Origin: an uncultured Oscillospiraceae bacterium
Lineage (GTDB): Bacteria; Bacillota; Clostridia; Oscillospirales; Oscillospiraceae
NCBI GenBank assembly: GCA_934565775.1
Contig: CAKTIN010000037.1
Span: forward strand, 1-18,571
Reading direction: 5' to 3'
DNA length: 18,571 bases
The notes under the pieces are model-generated. The model was not told the origin of the DNA and did no database searches. It saw nothing but the letters and a program-made list of their open reading frames with translations. This document shows, one piece after another, positions 7,421-14,601 of the stretch (position 1 is its first letter; each line of letters begins with the position of its first letter). The position numbers and the translations under genes are program-made.

Positions 7421-8452
7421 ATGTCTCAATTTGAAAATCGAACCCTTCTGATTACCGGGGGCACCGGCAGCTTCGGCCACGCGGTGCTGGACCGGTTCCT
7501 GCCTACGGACATCCGGGAGATCCGGATCCTGTCCCGGGACGAGAAGAAGCAGGACGATATGCGCCATGCCTATCAGCTGGCCTGCCCCCGGTACGCGGAC
7601 AAGATCCGGTTTTATATCGGGGACGTGCGGGACTACCGCTCCATCGCCCCGGCTTTCCGGGGGGTGGACTATGTGTTCCACGCCGCAGCTCTGAAGCAGG
7701 TGCCCTCCTGCGAGTTTTTCCCCATGGAGGCGGTAAAAACCAATGTAATGGGGTCGAACAACGTCATTGACGCCTGCGTGGAAAACCGGGTGAAGAAGGC
7801 AATCTTCCTCTCCACGGACAAGGCCGCCTATCCCATCAACGCCATGGGCATGACCAAGGCCGTCATGGAGAAGAACGTCATTGCCCGGGCCCGGCAAATG
7901 CTGCCGGAGGACCCGGTGCTGTGCCTGACCCGGTACGGCAACGTAATGGCCTCCCGGGGCTCGGTGATTCCCCTGTTCTGCCAGCAGATCGCCGAGGGCA
8001 AGCCGCTTACCGTTACAAATCCCAATATGACCCGGTTCATGATGACCCTGGACGATGCGGTGGATCTGGTGCTGTACGCCTTTGCCCACGGCGAACAGGG
8101 GGACCTGTTTGTCCAGAAGGCCCCCGCCGCCACCATTGAGACCCTGGCCCGGGCGGTGCTGGAGCTGAAGGGCTCCGATCTCGGGGTGCAGACCATCGGC
8201 ACGCGCCACGGGGAGAAGCTCTATGAGGTGCTGGTGACCTCCGAGGAGCTCCTGCGGGCGGAGGATCTGCCCGGATTTTTCCGGGTCCGGGCGGACGAGC
8301 GGGACCTGAATTATGACAACTATTTCACCAAGGGCAGCCCGGAGCTGGCCCAGCTGGAGCCCTATACCTCCCACAATACCCACCGGCTGGAGCTGGAGGA
8401 GATGAAGGCGCTGCTGCAAAAGCTGAAGCTATTCGGAGGGACCTGCGGATGA
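7421..8452 (+). CDS. capE: UDP-GlcNAc 4,6-dehydratase/5-epimerase (CapE/FnlA/WbjB type)
   Basis: A short-chain dehydrogenase/reductase enzyme for the first step of UDP-L-FucNAc synthesis: UDP-GlcNAc is dehydrated at C4/C6 and epimerised at C5 with bound NADP. It has 343 residues. The nucleotide-binding loop is TGGTGSFG at 12-19. HAAALKQVPSCEFFP at 87-101 is a hallmark of this dehydratase group. The catalytic region STDKAAYPINAMGMTKA (131-147) contains the TDK triad element, and has methionine (M142) where most SDR enzymes have the catalytic tyrosine of YxxxK; this Met-x3-Lys arrangement is known for CapE. PseB and FlaA1, which keep a tyrosine, are therefore less likely. AGAGGAGGA at 7405-7413 precedes the ATG, which abuts the flippase stop; the 3' end overlaps capF (ATGA). 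Finding CapF and CapG homologues in order downstream makes the pathway call strong. Confidence 0.92.
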   Translation: MSQFENRTLLITGGTGSFGHAVLDRFLPTDIREIRILSRDEKKQDDMRHAYQLACPRYADKIRFYIGDVRDYRSIAPAFRGVDYVFHAAALKQVPSCEFFPMEAVKTNVMGSNNVIDACVENRVKKAIFLSTDKAAYPINAMGMTKAVMEKNVIARARQMLPEDPVLCLTRYGNVMASRGSVIPLFCQQIAEGKPLTVTNPNMTRFMMTLDDAVDLVLYAFAHGEQGDLFVQKAPAATIETLARAVLELKGSDLGVQTIGTRHGEKLYEVLVTSEELLRAEDLPGFFRVRADERDLNYDNYFTKGSPELAQLEPYTSHNTHRLELEEMKALLQKLKLFGGTCG

Positions 8453-9636
8453 ACATTCTGGTGACCGGCGCAGAGGGCTTCGTCGGAAAGAATCTGGTGG
8501 CGGCCCTCCGGGCCATCCGGGGCGGAAAGGACCGGACCCGTCCGGACCTGAAGATCGGGACCGTCACCGCCTGCGGCAGGGCGACGGACCCGGAGACCCT
8601 GCGGCAGGCCTGCCGGGAGGCGGACTTCGTGTTCCATCTGGCCGGTGTGAACCGCCCGCCCCGGCCGGAGGACTATCTCCCCGGGAATCTGGGGGCCTTG
8701 GAGACTCTGCTGGAGGCGCTGGGGGGCAGACCCTGCCCGGTGATGCTGGCCAGCTCCGCGCAGGCCTCCCTCATCGGGCGCTATGCGGGCAGTAAATACG
8801 GCAAGGCAAAGCTGGCTTGTGAAACGCGGCTCCGGGCCTACGCCGCCGAGACCGGTGCGGAGGCACTGATCTACCGCTTCCCCAATGTGTTCGGCAAGTG
8901 GTGCCGCCCGAATTACAATTCCGCCGTGGCGACGTTCTGCCACAACATTGCAAACGATTTGCCAATCACGGTCAACGACCCGGCGACGGAGCTGGAGCTG
9001 GTCTACATTGACGACCTGGTCGCCGAGCTGCTGGACGCCCTGTCCGGCCGGGCGCACCGCTGCGATTATGACAGTCTGACACCGGTGCCCGGGGCGGAAT
9101 TCTGCTATGTGCCGGTGACGCACCGGGTGACACTGGGCAAGATCGTCGAGCTGCTGCGCTCCTTCCACGCACAGCCTGAGACGCTCCTGCTCCCGGAAAT
9201 TCCGGCGGGCAGCTTTGAGAAAAAGCTGTACTCCACCTATCTTTCCTATCTGCCGCCGGAAAAGACGGCGTTCCCCCTCAAGATGAATGTCGATGCCCGG
9301 GGCAGCTTCACGGAGCTGCTGAAAACGCAGAGCTGCGGGCAGTTTTCCGTGAATATCACGAAGCCCGGCGTCACCAAGGGCCAGCACTGGCACCACAGCA
9401 AGTGGGAATTTTTCATCGTTGTGGCCGGGCGCGGCCTGATCCGCGAGCGCAGGCTGGATTCCAATGAAATTCTGGAGTTCGAGGTCAGCGGCGAGCGGAT
9501 CGAGGCGGTACAGATGCTGCCGGGGTATACCCACAGCATCACGAATCTCAGCGATACTGACGATCTGGTGACGGTCATGTGGGCCAACGAGTGCTTCGAC
9601 CCGCAGCACCCGGACACGTTTTTTGAGGAGGTCTGA
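8449..9636 (+). CDS. capF: Bifunctional reductase/3-epimerase of UDP-L-FucNAc synthesis (CapF/FnlB/WbjC type)
   Basis: A two-domain protein of 395 residues. The N-terminal SDR domain (about 1-265) has the cofactor loop TGAEGFVG (6-13), SSAQ (102-105) and the catalytic Y117-x3-K121 in YGKAKLACE. It reduces the 4-keto group. The C-terminal domain (about 278-395) is a cupin with a metal-binding cluster GQHWHHSKWEFF (311-322; H313, H315, H316, E320 are candidate ligands) and a further histidine in GYTHSITN (H362); in S. aureus CapF this domain performs the C3 epimerisation. CapE product is thus converted towards UDP-N-acetyl-L-pneumosamine. The start overlaps the capE stop by 4 bp, with GGAGGG at 8435-8440 upstream; the stop is 1 bp before capG. 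Both domains look intact. Confidence 0.92.
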   Translation: MNILVTGAEGFVGKNLVAALRAIRGGKDRTRPDLKIGTVTACGRATDPETLRQACREADFVFHLAGVNRPPRPEDYLPGNLGALETLLEALGGRPCPVMLASSAQASLIGRYAGSKYGKAKLACETRLRAYAAETGAEALIYRFPNVFGKWCRPNYNSAVATFCHNIANDLPITVNDPATELELVYIDDLVAELLDALSGRAHRCDYDSLTPVPGAEFCYVPVTHRVTLGKIVELLRSFHAQPETLLLPEIPAGSFEKKLYSTYLSYLPPEKTAFPLKMNVDARGSFTELLKTQSCGQFSVNITKPGVTKGQHWHHSKWEFFIVVAGRGLIRERRLDSNEILEFEVSGERIEAVQMLPGYTHSITNLSDTDDLVTVMWANECFDPQHPDTFFEEV

Positions 9637-9637
9637 A

Positions 9638-10792
9638 ATGGAAAAGCTCAAGCTGATGACGATTCTCGGCACGCGGCCGGAGATCATCCGCCTTTCCGCT
9701 ACCATAAAGTGCTGCGACCGGTATTTCCATCAAATTCTCGTCCACACCGGGCAGAACTACGACTACGAGCTGAACCAGGTGTTCTTTGAGGACCTGGGCC
9801 TCCGGGCGCCGGACTACTATCTGAACGCCGCCGGGGCGAATCTCGGCGAGACCATCGGCACGATCATTGCCAAGAGCTATGCGCTGATGCAGGAGGTCAA
9901 GCCGGACGCCGTGCTGGTGCTGGGGGATACGAATTCCTGCCTGTCCGTTATCGCCGCCAAGCGGCTGCACATTCCGATTTTCCACATGGAGGCCGGGAAC
10001 CGCTGCTTCGACGAGTGCCTGCCGGAGGAGACGAACCGCCGCATTGTGGACGTGACCTCCGACGTGAATCTCTGCTACTCCGAGCACGCAAGGCGGTATC
10101 TGAACGCCGCAGGCGTCCCGAAGGAGCGCACGTTTGTGGTGGGCAGCCCCATGGCGGAGGTGCTGCATCAGAATCTGCCCCAGATCGAGGCCAGCGACAT
10201 TCACGCCCGGCTGGGACTGGAAAAGGGAAAATACATCCTACTCTCCGCCCACCGGGAGGAGAATATCGACACGGAGGAGAATTTCCGTGCGCTGTTCACG
10301 GCGGTCAACGCCATGGCGGCACAGTATGACCTGCCGGTGCTGTACTCCTGCCATCCGAGAAGCCGCAAGCGGCTGGAGGAGAGCGGCTTCCGGCTTGACA
10401 AGCGCGTGATCGCACACAAGCCCCTGGGCTTTCACGATTACAACTGCCTGCAAATGAACGCCTTCTGCGTGGTGTCCGACAGCGGCACCCTGCCGGAGGA
10501 GTCGAGCTTTTACCTGTCGGTGGGCAAGCCGTTCCCGGCGGTGTGCATCCGCACCTCTACCGAGCGCCCCGAGGCCCTGGACAAGGGCTGCTTTGTCCTC
10601 TCCGGTATCCATACGGAGCAGCTTTTGCAGTCCATCGACCTGGCGGTGCAGATGCAGAAAAACGGCGAATTCGGCACTCCCGTGCCGGATTATACCGCCG
10701 AGAACGTGTCCGCAAAGGTCGTGCGGTTGATTCAGAGCTATACCGGTCTGGTGGACCGGTTCGTCTGGAGAAAGGAACCGGCTGCGCGGTAG
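9638..10792 (+). CDS. capG: UDP-N-acetyl-L-fucosamine synthase, C2 epimerase (CapG/FnlC/WbjD type)
   Basis: A 384-residue member of the UDP-GlcNAc 2-epimerase fold that completes UDP-L-FucNAc synthesis by inverting C2 of UDP-L-PneNAc. Family motifs are GTRPEIIRLSA (11-21), HTGQNYDYELN (36-46), LGDTNSCLS (95-103) and HMEAGNRCFDECLPEETNRR (116-135). The variant MEAGNRCFD, in place of VEAGLR(T) of the housekeeping enzyme MnaA, is typical of the CapG/WbjD subgroup. Further on, SAHREENIDT, CHPRSRKRL and SDSGTLPEESSF complete the nucleotide- and substrate-binding set. The start is the ATG at 9638, just after the capF stop, with GAGGAGGT at 9625-9632; an in-frame upstream start at 9623 lies in capF and is disfavoured. 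It is the last gene of the polysaccharide operon, followed by a hairpin. A plain UDP-GlcNAc 2-epimerase role remains a minor alternative. Confidence 0.91.
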   Translation: MEKLKLMTILGTRPEIIRLSATIKCCDRYFHQILVHTGQNYDYELNQVFFEDLGLRAPDYYLNAAGANLGETIGTIIAKSYALMQEVKPDAVLVLGDTNSCLSVIAAKRLHIPIFHMEAGNRCFDECLPEETNRRIVDVTSDVNLCYSEHARRYLNAAGVPKERTFVVGSPMAEVLHQNLPQIEASDIHARLGLEKGKYILLSAHREENIDTEENFRALFTAVNAMAAQYDLPVLYSCHPRSRKRLEESGFRLDKRVIAHKPLGFHDYNCLQMNAFCVVSDSGTLPEESSFYLSVGKPFPAVCIRTSTERPEALDKGCFVLSGIHTEQLLQSIDLAVQMQKNGEFGTPVPDYTAENVSAKVVRLIQSYTGLVDRFVWRKEPAAR

Positions 10793-10822
10793 GGCACGAA
10801 GCAAGGAAAGAGGAATTGGGTC

Positions 10823-10856
10823 CCCGGGTCTCAGAGCCCCGGGCCCGGCATATTTT
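10823..10856 (+). terminator. Probable terminator of the polysaccharide operon
   Basis: Arms 10823-10831 (cccgggtct) and 10835-10843 (agccccggg) form a 9-position stem with one mismatch and a 3-base loop. After a short C-rich stretch comes tatttt at 10851-10856. The T run is offset by 7 bases, so efficiency may be modest, but the site separates two functionally different gene groups. Confidence 0.5.
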
Positions 10857-10874
10857 GGAAAGGACGGATACGGG

Positions 10875-12437
10875 ATGGAGCATGGAAAGAAACTGCTGGC
10901 AGGGGCGCTGGCCCTTTGCCTGACCCTGGGACTGGCGGGCTGCGGCGGGCAGCAGAGACAGACCGAGCCGGCGCCGAGCCCCTCGCTACCGCCTAAGACG
11001 GAGCAGACGGAGGCGTCCGCCCCCACGGAGGGCGGACAGGAACAGACCCGGCCCACCGAGGCGGTGGTCTATAACGACGACTGGATCGGGGAGTTTTACG
11101 CCGTGGAGGGCAGCTATGTAGACGGCGTGGGCAACACCTGGGCGTATTCCCTCCATATCCCCCAGCTGCGGGACGAGACCCCGGCGGCCCAGGCGGTCAA
11201 CGAGGAAATCCGCGCCGATTTTCAGCCGAAGATCGACGAAATGCAGGAGAGCATCCGGACGGAGACCTCCCAGACCGTGGGGAACATCCATTGGGAGAGC
11301 CACTGGGACGGGGGCCTGGTGAGCCTGGTCGTGGTGGAGGAAAGCCTGTACGGCGCGAATTATTACTCTGTATATCACTATGACTTCGACCGGCAGGAGG
11401 CCCCCACGGGGAGCCAGATCCTCCAGCGCTTCGGCGTGGACCCGGAGACCTTCCTGGGGGAGGTGCGCCGGGGGGCGGTGCAGGCCTTTGACCAGATGTA
11501 CGCCTATATCGACAGCGGCATGAGCGGCTATGCGGGCGCCTTCCTTGCCCAGCTCCGGGCCTGGACCGTGGGGCAGGTGCCCCGGGACGTGGACGCGCTC
11601 CGCTTCTGCCCGGAGGGGGGCAATGCCTTTACTGCGTATCTGCCTATCGGCTCCATTGCCGGGGCTGCCTTCTACACCCAGCCGGTCCCGGTGACGGTTC
11701 CCCAGACGGCGGGCGCCGACGGCGGCGTCCAGACGGAGAACGGGGCCTTCCGGGCGCGTACCCTGGACGGGGGCCGGGGCCTGGAGGTCACGGACCTTGG
11801 CACGGGGAAAGCCTACCCGGTGCTGGGCTGCTATGGGACCTATACCCGGCTGGAGCTGGTGGAGCTCGGGCAGGAGCGCCGGAGCTACCTGGCGGCGCTG
11901 ACGGAAAAGGGCAATGTGGAGGTGGTGGACCTGACCGGCGGCCTGGCCTTTGGGACCCTGTGCAGCTCCGGCCCCCTGATCGGAATTTACAACGCGGCCC
12001 AGATCCAGGGGGGAACCCGGACGGAGGACTCCGGCACCTGGGATACGGCCTTTGTCCTCACCGAGGCCGGCGGACAGTACGACCTGCTGGATTTCATTCA
12101 GGCCCTGAGCGGCAGTGCGCTGAAGGCCCTGACCAATACCTGGACGGTGAGCGGTCAGACCCGGAGCTATCTTTTGTCCGCAGAGGAGAGCGGGGCCTGC
12201 GCTCTGACGGTGCAGACGGCGGATGGGACCGTGACCTATGACGGAACGCTGACCTGGCTGGGCATGGGCGACGGCGGCCTGGTCTGCGGCTATGTCCTTA
12301 CCGGCCCGGACGGCGTGGACCTCCGGGGGACCTGGTATGCCGTTCCGGATTTCAGCAGCCTGACGCTGCGTCCGCTGTCCGGCGAGGATGTGCTGGGGGA
12401 GCCGGTGTGGCTTCAGGCCGACTGGGCGGCCGATTGA
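10875..12437 (+). CDS. Predicted lipoprotein of unknown function (DUF4163/DUF3298-like middle part)
   Basis: A 520-residue exported lipoprotein. Residues 4-22 are a signal peptide (HGKKLLAGALALCLTLGLAG) with lipobox L20-A-G-C23; C23 is the predicted lipidated residue. A Pro/Thr/Glu-rich linker follows to about residue 62, as usual for a tether on the outer membrane face. Residues 80-215 (SLHIPQL, PAAQAVNEEI, then an aromatic-rich YSVYHYDFD, then a helical segment) resemble the DUF4163/DUF3298 fold found in RsiV- and PdaC-type extracellular domains; this is pattern recognition and not certain. Residues about 290-515 are beta-strand-rich without a recognised motif. The gene follows the capsule terminator and is 17 bp upstream of the zinc-ribbon gene, suggesting an operon of three with the TPM protein. 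The start ATG at 10875 is 8 bases after GGACGG; no clear promoter is visible. No function can be stated beyond envelope localisation. Confidence 0.8.
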   Translation: MEHGKKLLAGALALCLTLGLAGCGGQQRQTEPAPSPSLPPKTEQTEASAPTEGGQEQTRPTEAVVYNDDWIGEFYAVEGSYVDGVGNTWAYSLHIPQLRDETPAAQAVNEEIRADFQPKIDEMQESIRTETSQTVGNIHWESHWDGGLVSLVVVEESLYGANYYSVYHYDFDRQEAPTGSQILQRFGVDPETFLGEVRRGAVQAFDQMYAYIDSGMSGYAGAFLAQLRAWTVGQVPRDVDALRFCPEGGNAFTAYLPIGSIAGAAFYTQPVPVTVPQTAGADGGVQTENGAFRARTLDGGRGLEVTDLGTGKAYPVLGCYGTYTRLELVELGQERRSYLAALTEKGNVEVVDLTGGLAFGTLCSSGPLIGIYNAAQIQGGTRTEDSGTWDTAFVLTEAGGQYDLLDFIQALSGSALKALTNTWTVSGQTRSYLLSAEESGACALTVQTADGTVTYDGTLTWLGMGDGGLVCGYVLTGPDGVDLRGTWYAVPDFSSLTLRPLSGEDVLGEPVWLQADWAAD

Positions 12438-12454
12438 GATAAGGAGAGTGGAAG

Positions 12455-13549
12455 ATGCAAACCTTACAGGAATACAAGTGCCCGTGCTGCGGCGGTGCAA
12501 TCGCCTTTGACAGCACGCTGCAAAAAATGAAATGCCCCTACTGCGACACGGAATTTGAAATGGACGCCCTGCGGGGCTACGACGCGGCGCTCCAGGAGGA
12601 CCGGCCCGAGCAGATGGACTGGGAGACCTCCGCCGGGGGCCAGTGGCAGCAGGGGGAGGCAGACGGCCTGCGGCGCTACGTCTGCCAGTCCTGCGGCGGG
12701 GAGATCGTGGCGGACGCCAACACCGCCGCCACCGCCTGCCCCTTCTGCGGCAATCCCGTGGTGATGATGGGCCAGTTCTCCGGGGCGCTGAAGCCGGATC
12801 TGGTGATCCCTTTCAAGCTGGATAAAAACGCGGCCAAGGCGGCGCTGCAAAAGCACCTGACGGGCAAGCGCCTGCTGCCCAAGGTGTTCCAGGATCAGAA
12901 CCACATCGACGAGATCAAGGGCGTGTATGTGCCCTTCTGGCTCTTCGACGCCGAGGCGGACGCCCAGGTGCGCTACCGCGCCACCCGGGTCCGGCACTGG
13001 AGCGACAGCCGCTTTGATTACACGGAGACCAGCCATTTCCTGGTGCGCCGGGCGGGGAGCCTGGGCTTTGCCCATGTGCCCGTGGACGGCTCGTCCAAAA
13101 TGGCGGACGATCTGATGGAGTCCATCGAGCCCTTTGATTTTTCCGACGCCGTGGATTTTCAGACGGCCTATCTGGCCGGGTATCTGGCGGATAAGTACGA
13201 TGTGACGGCGGAGCAGAGCGTCCAGCGGGCCAACGAGCGGATCAAGCGCTCCACGGAGCAGACCTTCGCCTCCACGGTGCAGGGCTATGCCACGGTGGTC
13301 CCGGAGAGCAGCAGCATTCAGCTCCACGGGGGCAAGGCCCAGTATGCCCTGTATCCCGTCTGGCTGCTGAGCACCAGCTGGAACGGCAAGACCTATCTCT
13401 TTGCCATGAACGGACAGACCGGAAAATTTGTGGGAGACCTGCCGGTGGACCGGCAGGCGGCCAGACGCTGGACCCTGGGACTGACGGCGGCGTGCAGCGC
13501 GGCGGCGTATGGCCTGGCGTGGCTGCTGCACCTGGCGGGACTGCTGTAA
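12455..13549 (+). CDS. Membrane-anchored double zinc-ribbon protein of unknown function
   Basis: A 364-residue protein with two zinc ribbons at its N terminus: C9/C12 with C27/C30 (KCPCCGG and KCPYCD), and C77/C80 with C95/C98 (VCQSCGG and CPFCGN). The central region (about 110-330) contains PDLVIPFKLDKNAAKAALQK and GVYVPFWLFDAEADAQVRYR, segments seen in Firmicutes proteins often annotated as TFIIB-type zinc-ribbon proteins. A short run at about 343-364 (LGLTAACSAAAYGLAWLLHL) is a C-terminal membrane anchor, so the bulk should face the cytoplasm (a tail-anchored layout). The AAGGAGAG site at 12441-12448 supports the ATG at 12455. The stop codon overlaps the Shine-Dalgarno sequence of the TPM gene. 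Such proteins are commonly neighbours of TPM-domain proteins, so a joint envelope function is plausible. No helicase or primase motifs are present despite occasional database labels of that kind. Confidence 0.85.
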   Translation: MQTLQEYKCPCCGGAIAFDSTLQKMKCPYCDTEFEMDALRGYDAALQEDRPEQMDWETSAGGQWQQGEADGLRRYVCQSCGGEIVADANTAATACPFCGNPVVMMGQFSGALKPDLVIPFKLDKNAAKAALQKHLTGKRLLPKVFQDQNHIDEIKGVYVPFWLFDAEADAQVRYRATRVRHWSDSRFDYTETSHFLVRRAGSLGFAHVPVDGSSKMADDLMESIEPFDFSDAVDFQTAYLAGYLADKYDVTAEQSVQRANERIKRSTEQTFASTVQGYATVVPESSSIQLHGGKAQYALYPVWLLSTSWNGKTYLFAMNGQTGKFVGDLPVDRQAARRWTLGLTAACSAAAYGLAWLLHLAGLL

Positions 13550-13562
13550 GGAGGGAAGCGCA

Positions 13563-14372
13563 ATGAAAAAAAGATTGGCAGCCTGCCTGCTTCTGCTGGC
13601 GCTGTGCCTGGGACTGGCGGTTCCGGCCTGGGGAGCGGAGGGCTTTGCGGACGAGTATTACCGGCTGTATGACCAGGCGGATGTGCTGAGCGACCAGGAA
13701 GAGGCGGACCTGCTGGCAAGGCTGGACGAGCTCAGCGAGCGCCTGCGGTTTGACCTTGTGATTATTACCATGGAGGATCTGGACGGCGCAAGCCCCAGAA
13801 ATTATGCCGATGACCTGTATGACCAGTGCCGCTATGGCTACGGCTCCGGCCGGGACGGGGCCCTGCTGCTGTTCAGCACCCGGGAGCGGGACTGGTACAT
13901 TTCCACCCACGGCTACGGGATCACCGCCCTTACGGATTACGGCATCGAGTACATCGGCGAGCAGATGAAGCCGGATCTGGCGGAGGATGCGTATGCCGCC
14001 GCCTGCGGGGTGTTTCTGAACCTGTGCGAGGACTTCGTGAACCGGGCGCGGGAGGGGCAGCCCTTTGACCGGGACGCTCAGCCCCGGGGGCCGCTGTCCG
14101 CCCTGTGGATCTTTGTTTCCCTGGGCCTGGGCCTGATGATCGCGCTGATCGCCGTGGGCGTGATGAAGGGGAAGCTGAAATCCGTCCGGCCGCAGGCCGG
14201 AGCGGGCAGCTATGTGCGGGCGGGGAGCCTGAACCTCGCCGTCAGCCAGGACCTGTTCCTGTACCGCACGGTGGACCGCCGGGAGCGGCCGAAGGAGAAT
14301 TCCTCCGGCGGCAGCAGCACCCACACCTCCTCCTCCGGAGAGGTCCATGGGGGCGGCGGCGGAAAATACTGA
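13563..14372 (+). CDS. Secreted, membrane-anchored TPM-domain protein (YgcG-like)
   Basis: A 269-residue protein. Residues 1-24 are a signal peptide (KKRLAACLLLLALCLGLAV, then PAWGA with likely cleavage near 24/25). The TPM domain spans about 33-165: YDQADVLSDQEEADLLARLD (36-55), FDLVIIT (63-69), YGYGSGRDGALLLFS (91-105) with the G-x-G-x-x-G-x-L/V-L pattern, and WYISTHGYG (111-119). A membrane helix lies at about 178-200 (LSALWIFVSLGLGLMIALIA), followed by a basic cytoplasmic stretch and a low-complexity tail of Ser/Thr and glycine ending GGGGGKY. TPM domains are named after a plant thylakoid phosphatase, but the bacterial role is unclear; photosystem II repair and envelope roles are reported for relatives. 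The start ATG at 13563 has AAGGAGGG at 13548-13555, which overlaps the preceding stop and decides against an upstream in-frame start. It is the last gene of the module. Confidence 0.87.
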   Translation: MKKRLAACLLLLALCLGLAVPAWGAEGFADEYYRLYDQADVLSDQEEADLLARLDELSERLRFDLVIITMEDLDGASPRNYADDLYDQCRYGYGSGRDGALLLFSTRERDWYISTHGYGITALTDYGIEYIGEQMKPDLAEDAYAAACGVFLNLCEDFVNRAREGQPFDRDAQPRGPLSALWIFVSLGLGLMIALIAVGVMKGKLKSVRPQAGAGSYVRAGSLNLAVSQDLFLYRTVDRRERPKENSSGGSSTHTSSSGEVHGGGGGKY

Positions 14373-14378
14373 GCTGCG

Positions 14379-14411
14379 CGCGCCGCTCCGGCCTTCCGGG
14401 GCGGCGCGTTT
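14379..14411 (+). terminator. Intrinsic terminator after the TPM gene
   Basis: Arms 14379-14391 (cgcgccgctccgg) and 14396-14408 (ccggggcggcgcg) pair over 13 positions with one G-U pair, have a 4-base loop, and are followed by ttt at 14409-14411. It starts 6 bp after the stop codon. Confidence 0.7.
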
Positions 14412-14484
14412 CAGATAGAAAGACGCGGTACGGCCACCGCACAGGAAACAGGCAGGGACTCCTTCGAAAGAAAGAGAAAAAACG

Positions 14485-14506
14485 GGAAAAATGATTGCGT
14501 TTTTCC
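14485..14506. other. Inverted repeat overlapping the -35 box of the next promoter
   Basis: ggaaaaa at 14485-14491 and tttttcc at 14500-14506 are perfect inverted copies separated by 8 bases (tgattgcg). The right arm begins at the last base of the predicted -35 hexamer. It could be a repressor operator or a chance pairing in AT-rich DNA. Confidence 0.3.
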
Positions 14507-14523
14507 TAAAAAGTCTTTATAAT
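14495..14523 (+). promoter_or_regulatory. SigA-type promoter for the coiled-coil membrane protein gene
   Basis: TTGCGT at 14495-14500, a 17-bp spacer and a perfect TATAAT at 14518-14523. Spacing is optimal, and the region is markedly AT-rich compared with the genes on both sides. The predicted start of transcription is near 14530, about 70 bp before the coding region. Confidence 0.75.
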
Positions 14524-14601
14524 ATTACCCAGTTTAAGAATTGTTGCAGCAGTAAAAATATAGAAAGGAAGTGGATGTAGTTGGCAATTGGGGGAAAAGC
14601 G

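Noticed and set aside
6539..8419. Very long minus-strand open frame (over 600 codons) opposite the flippase and capE
   Set aside because: It is a shadow of GC-rich coding sequence; the translation is low-complexity (GH/GQ/RH-rich) with no recognisable motif, while the + strand genes have intact family signatures.
10986..12500. Long minus-strand open frame opposite the lipoprotein gene
   Set aside because: The same shadow effect; the + strand has a signal peptide, lipobox and well-placed neighbours.
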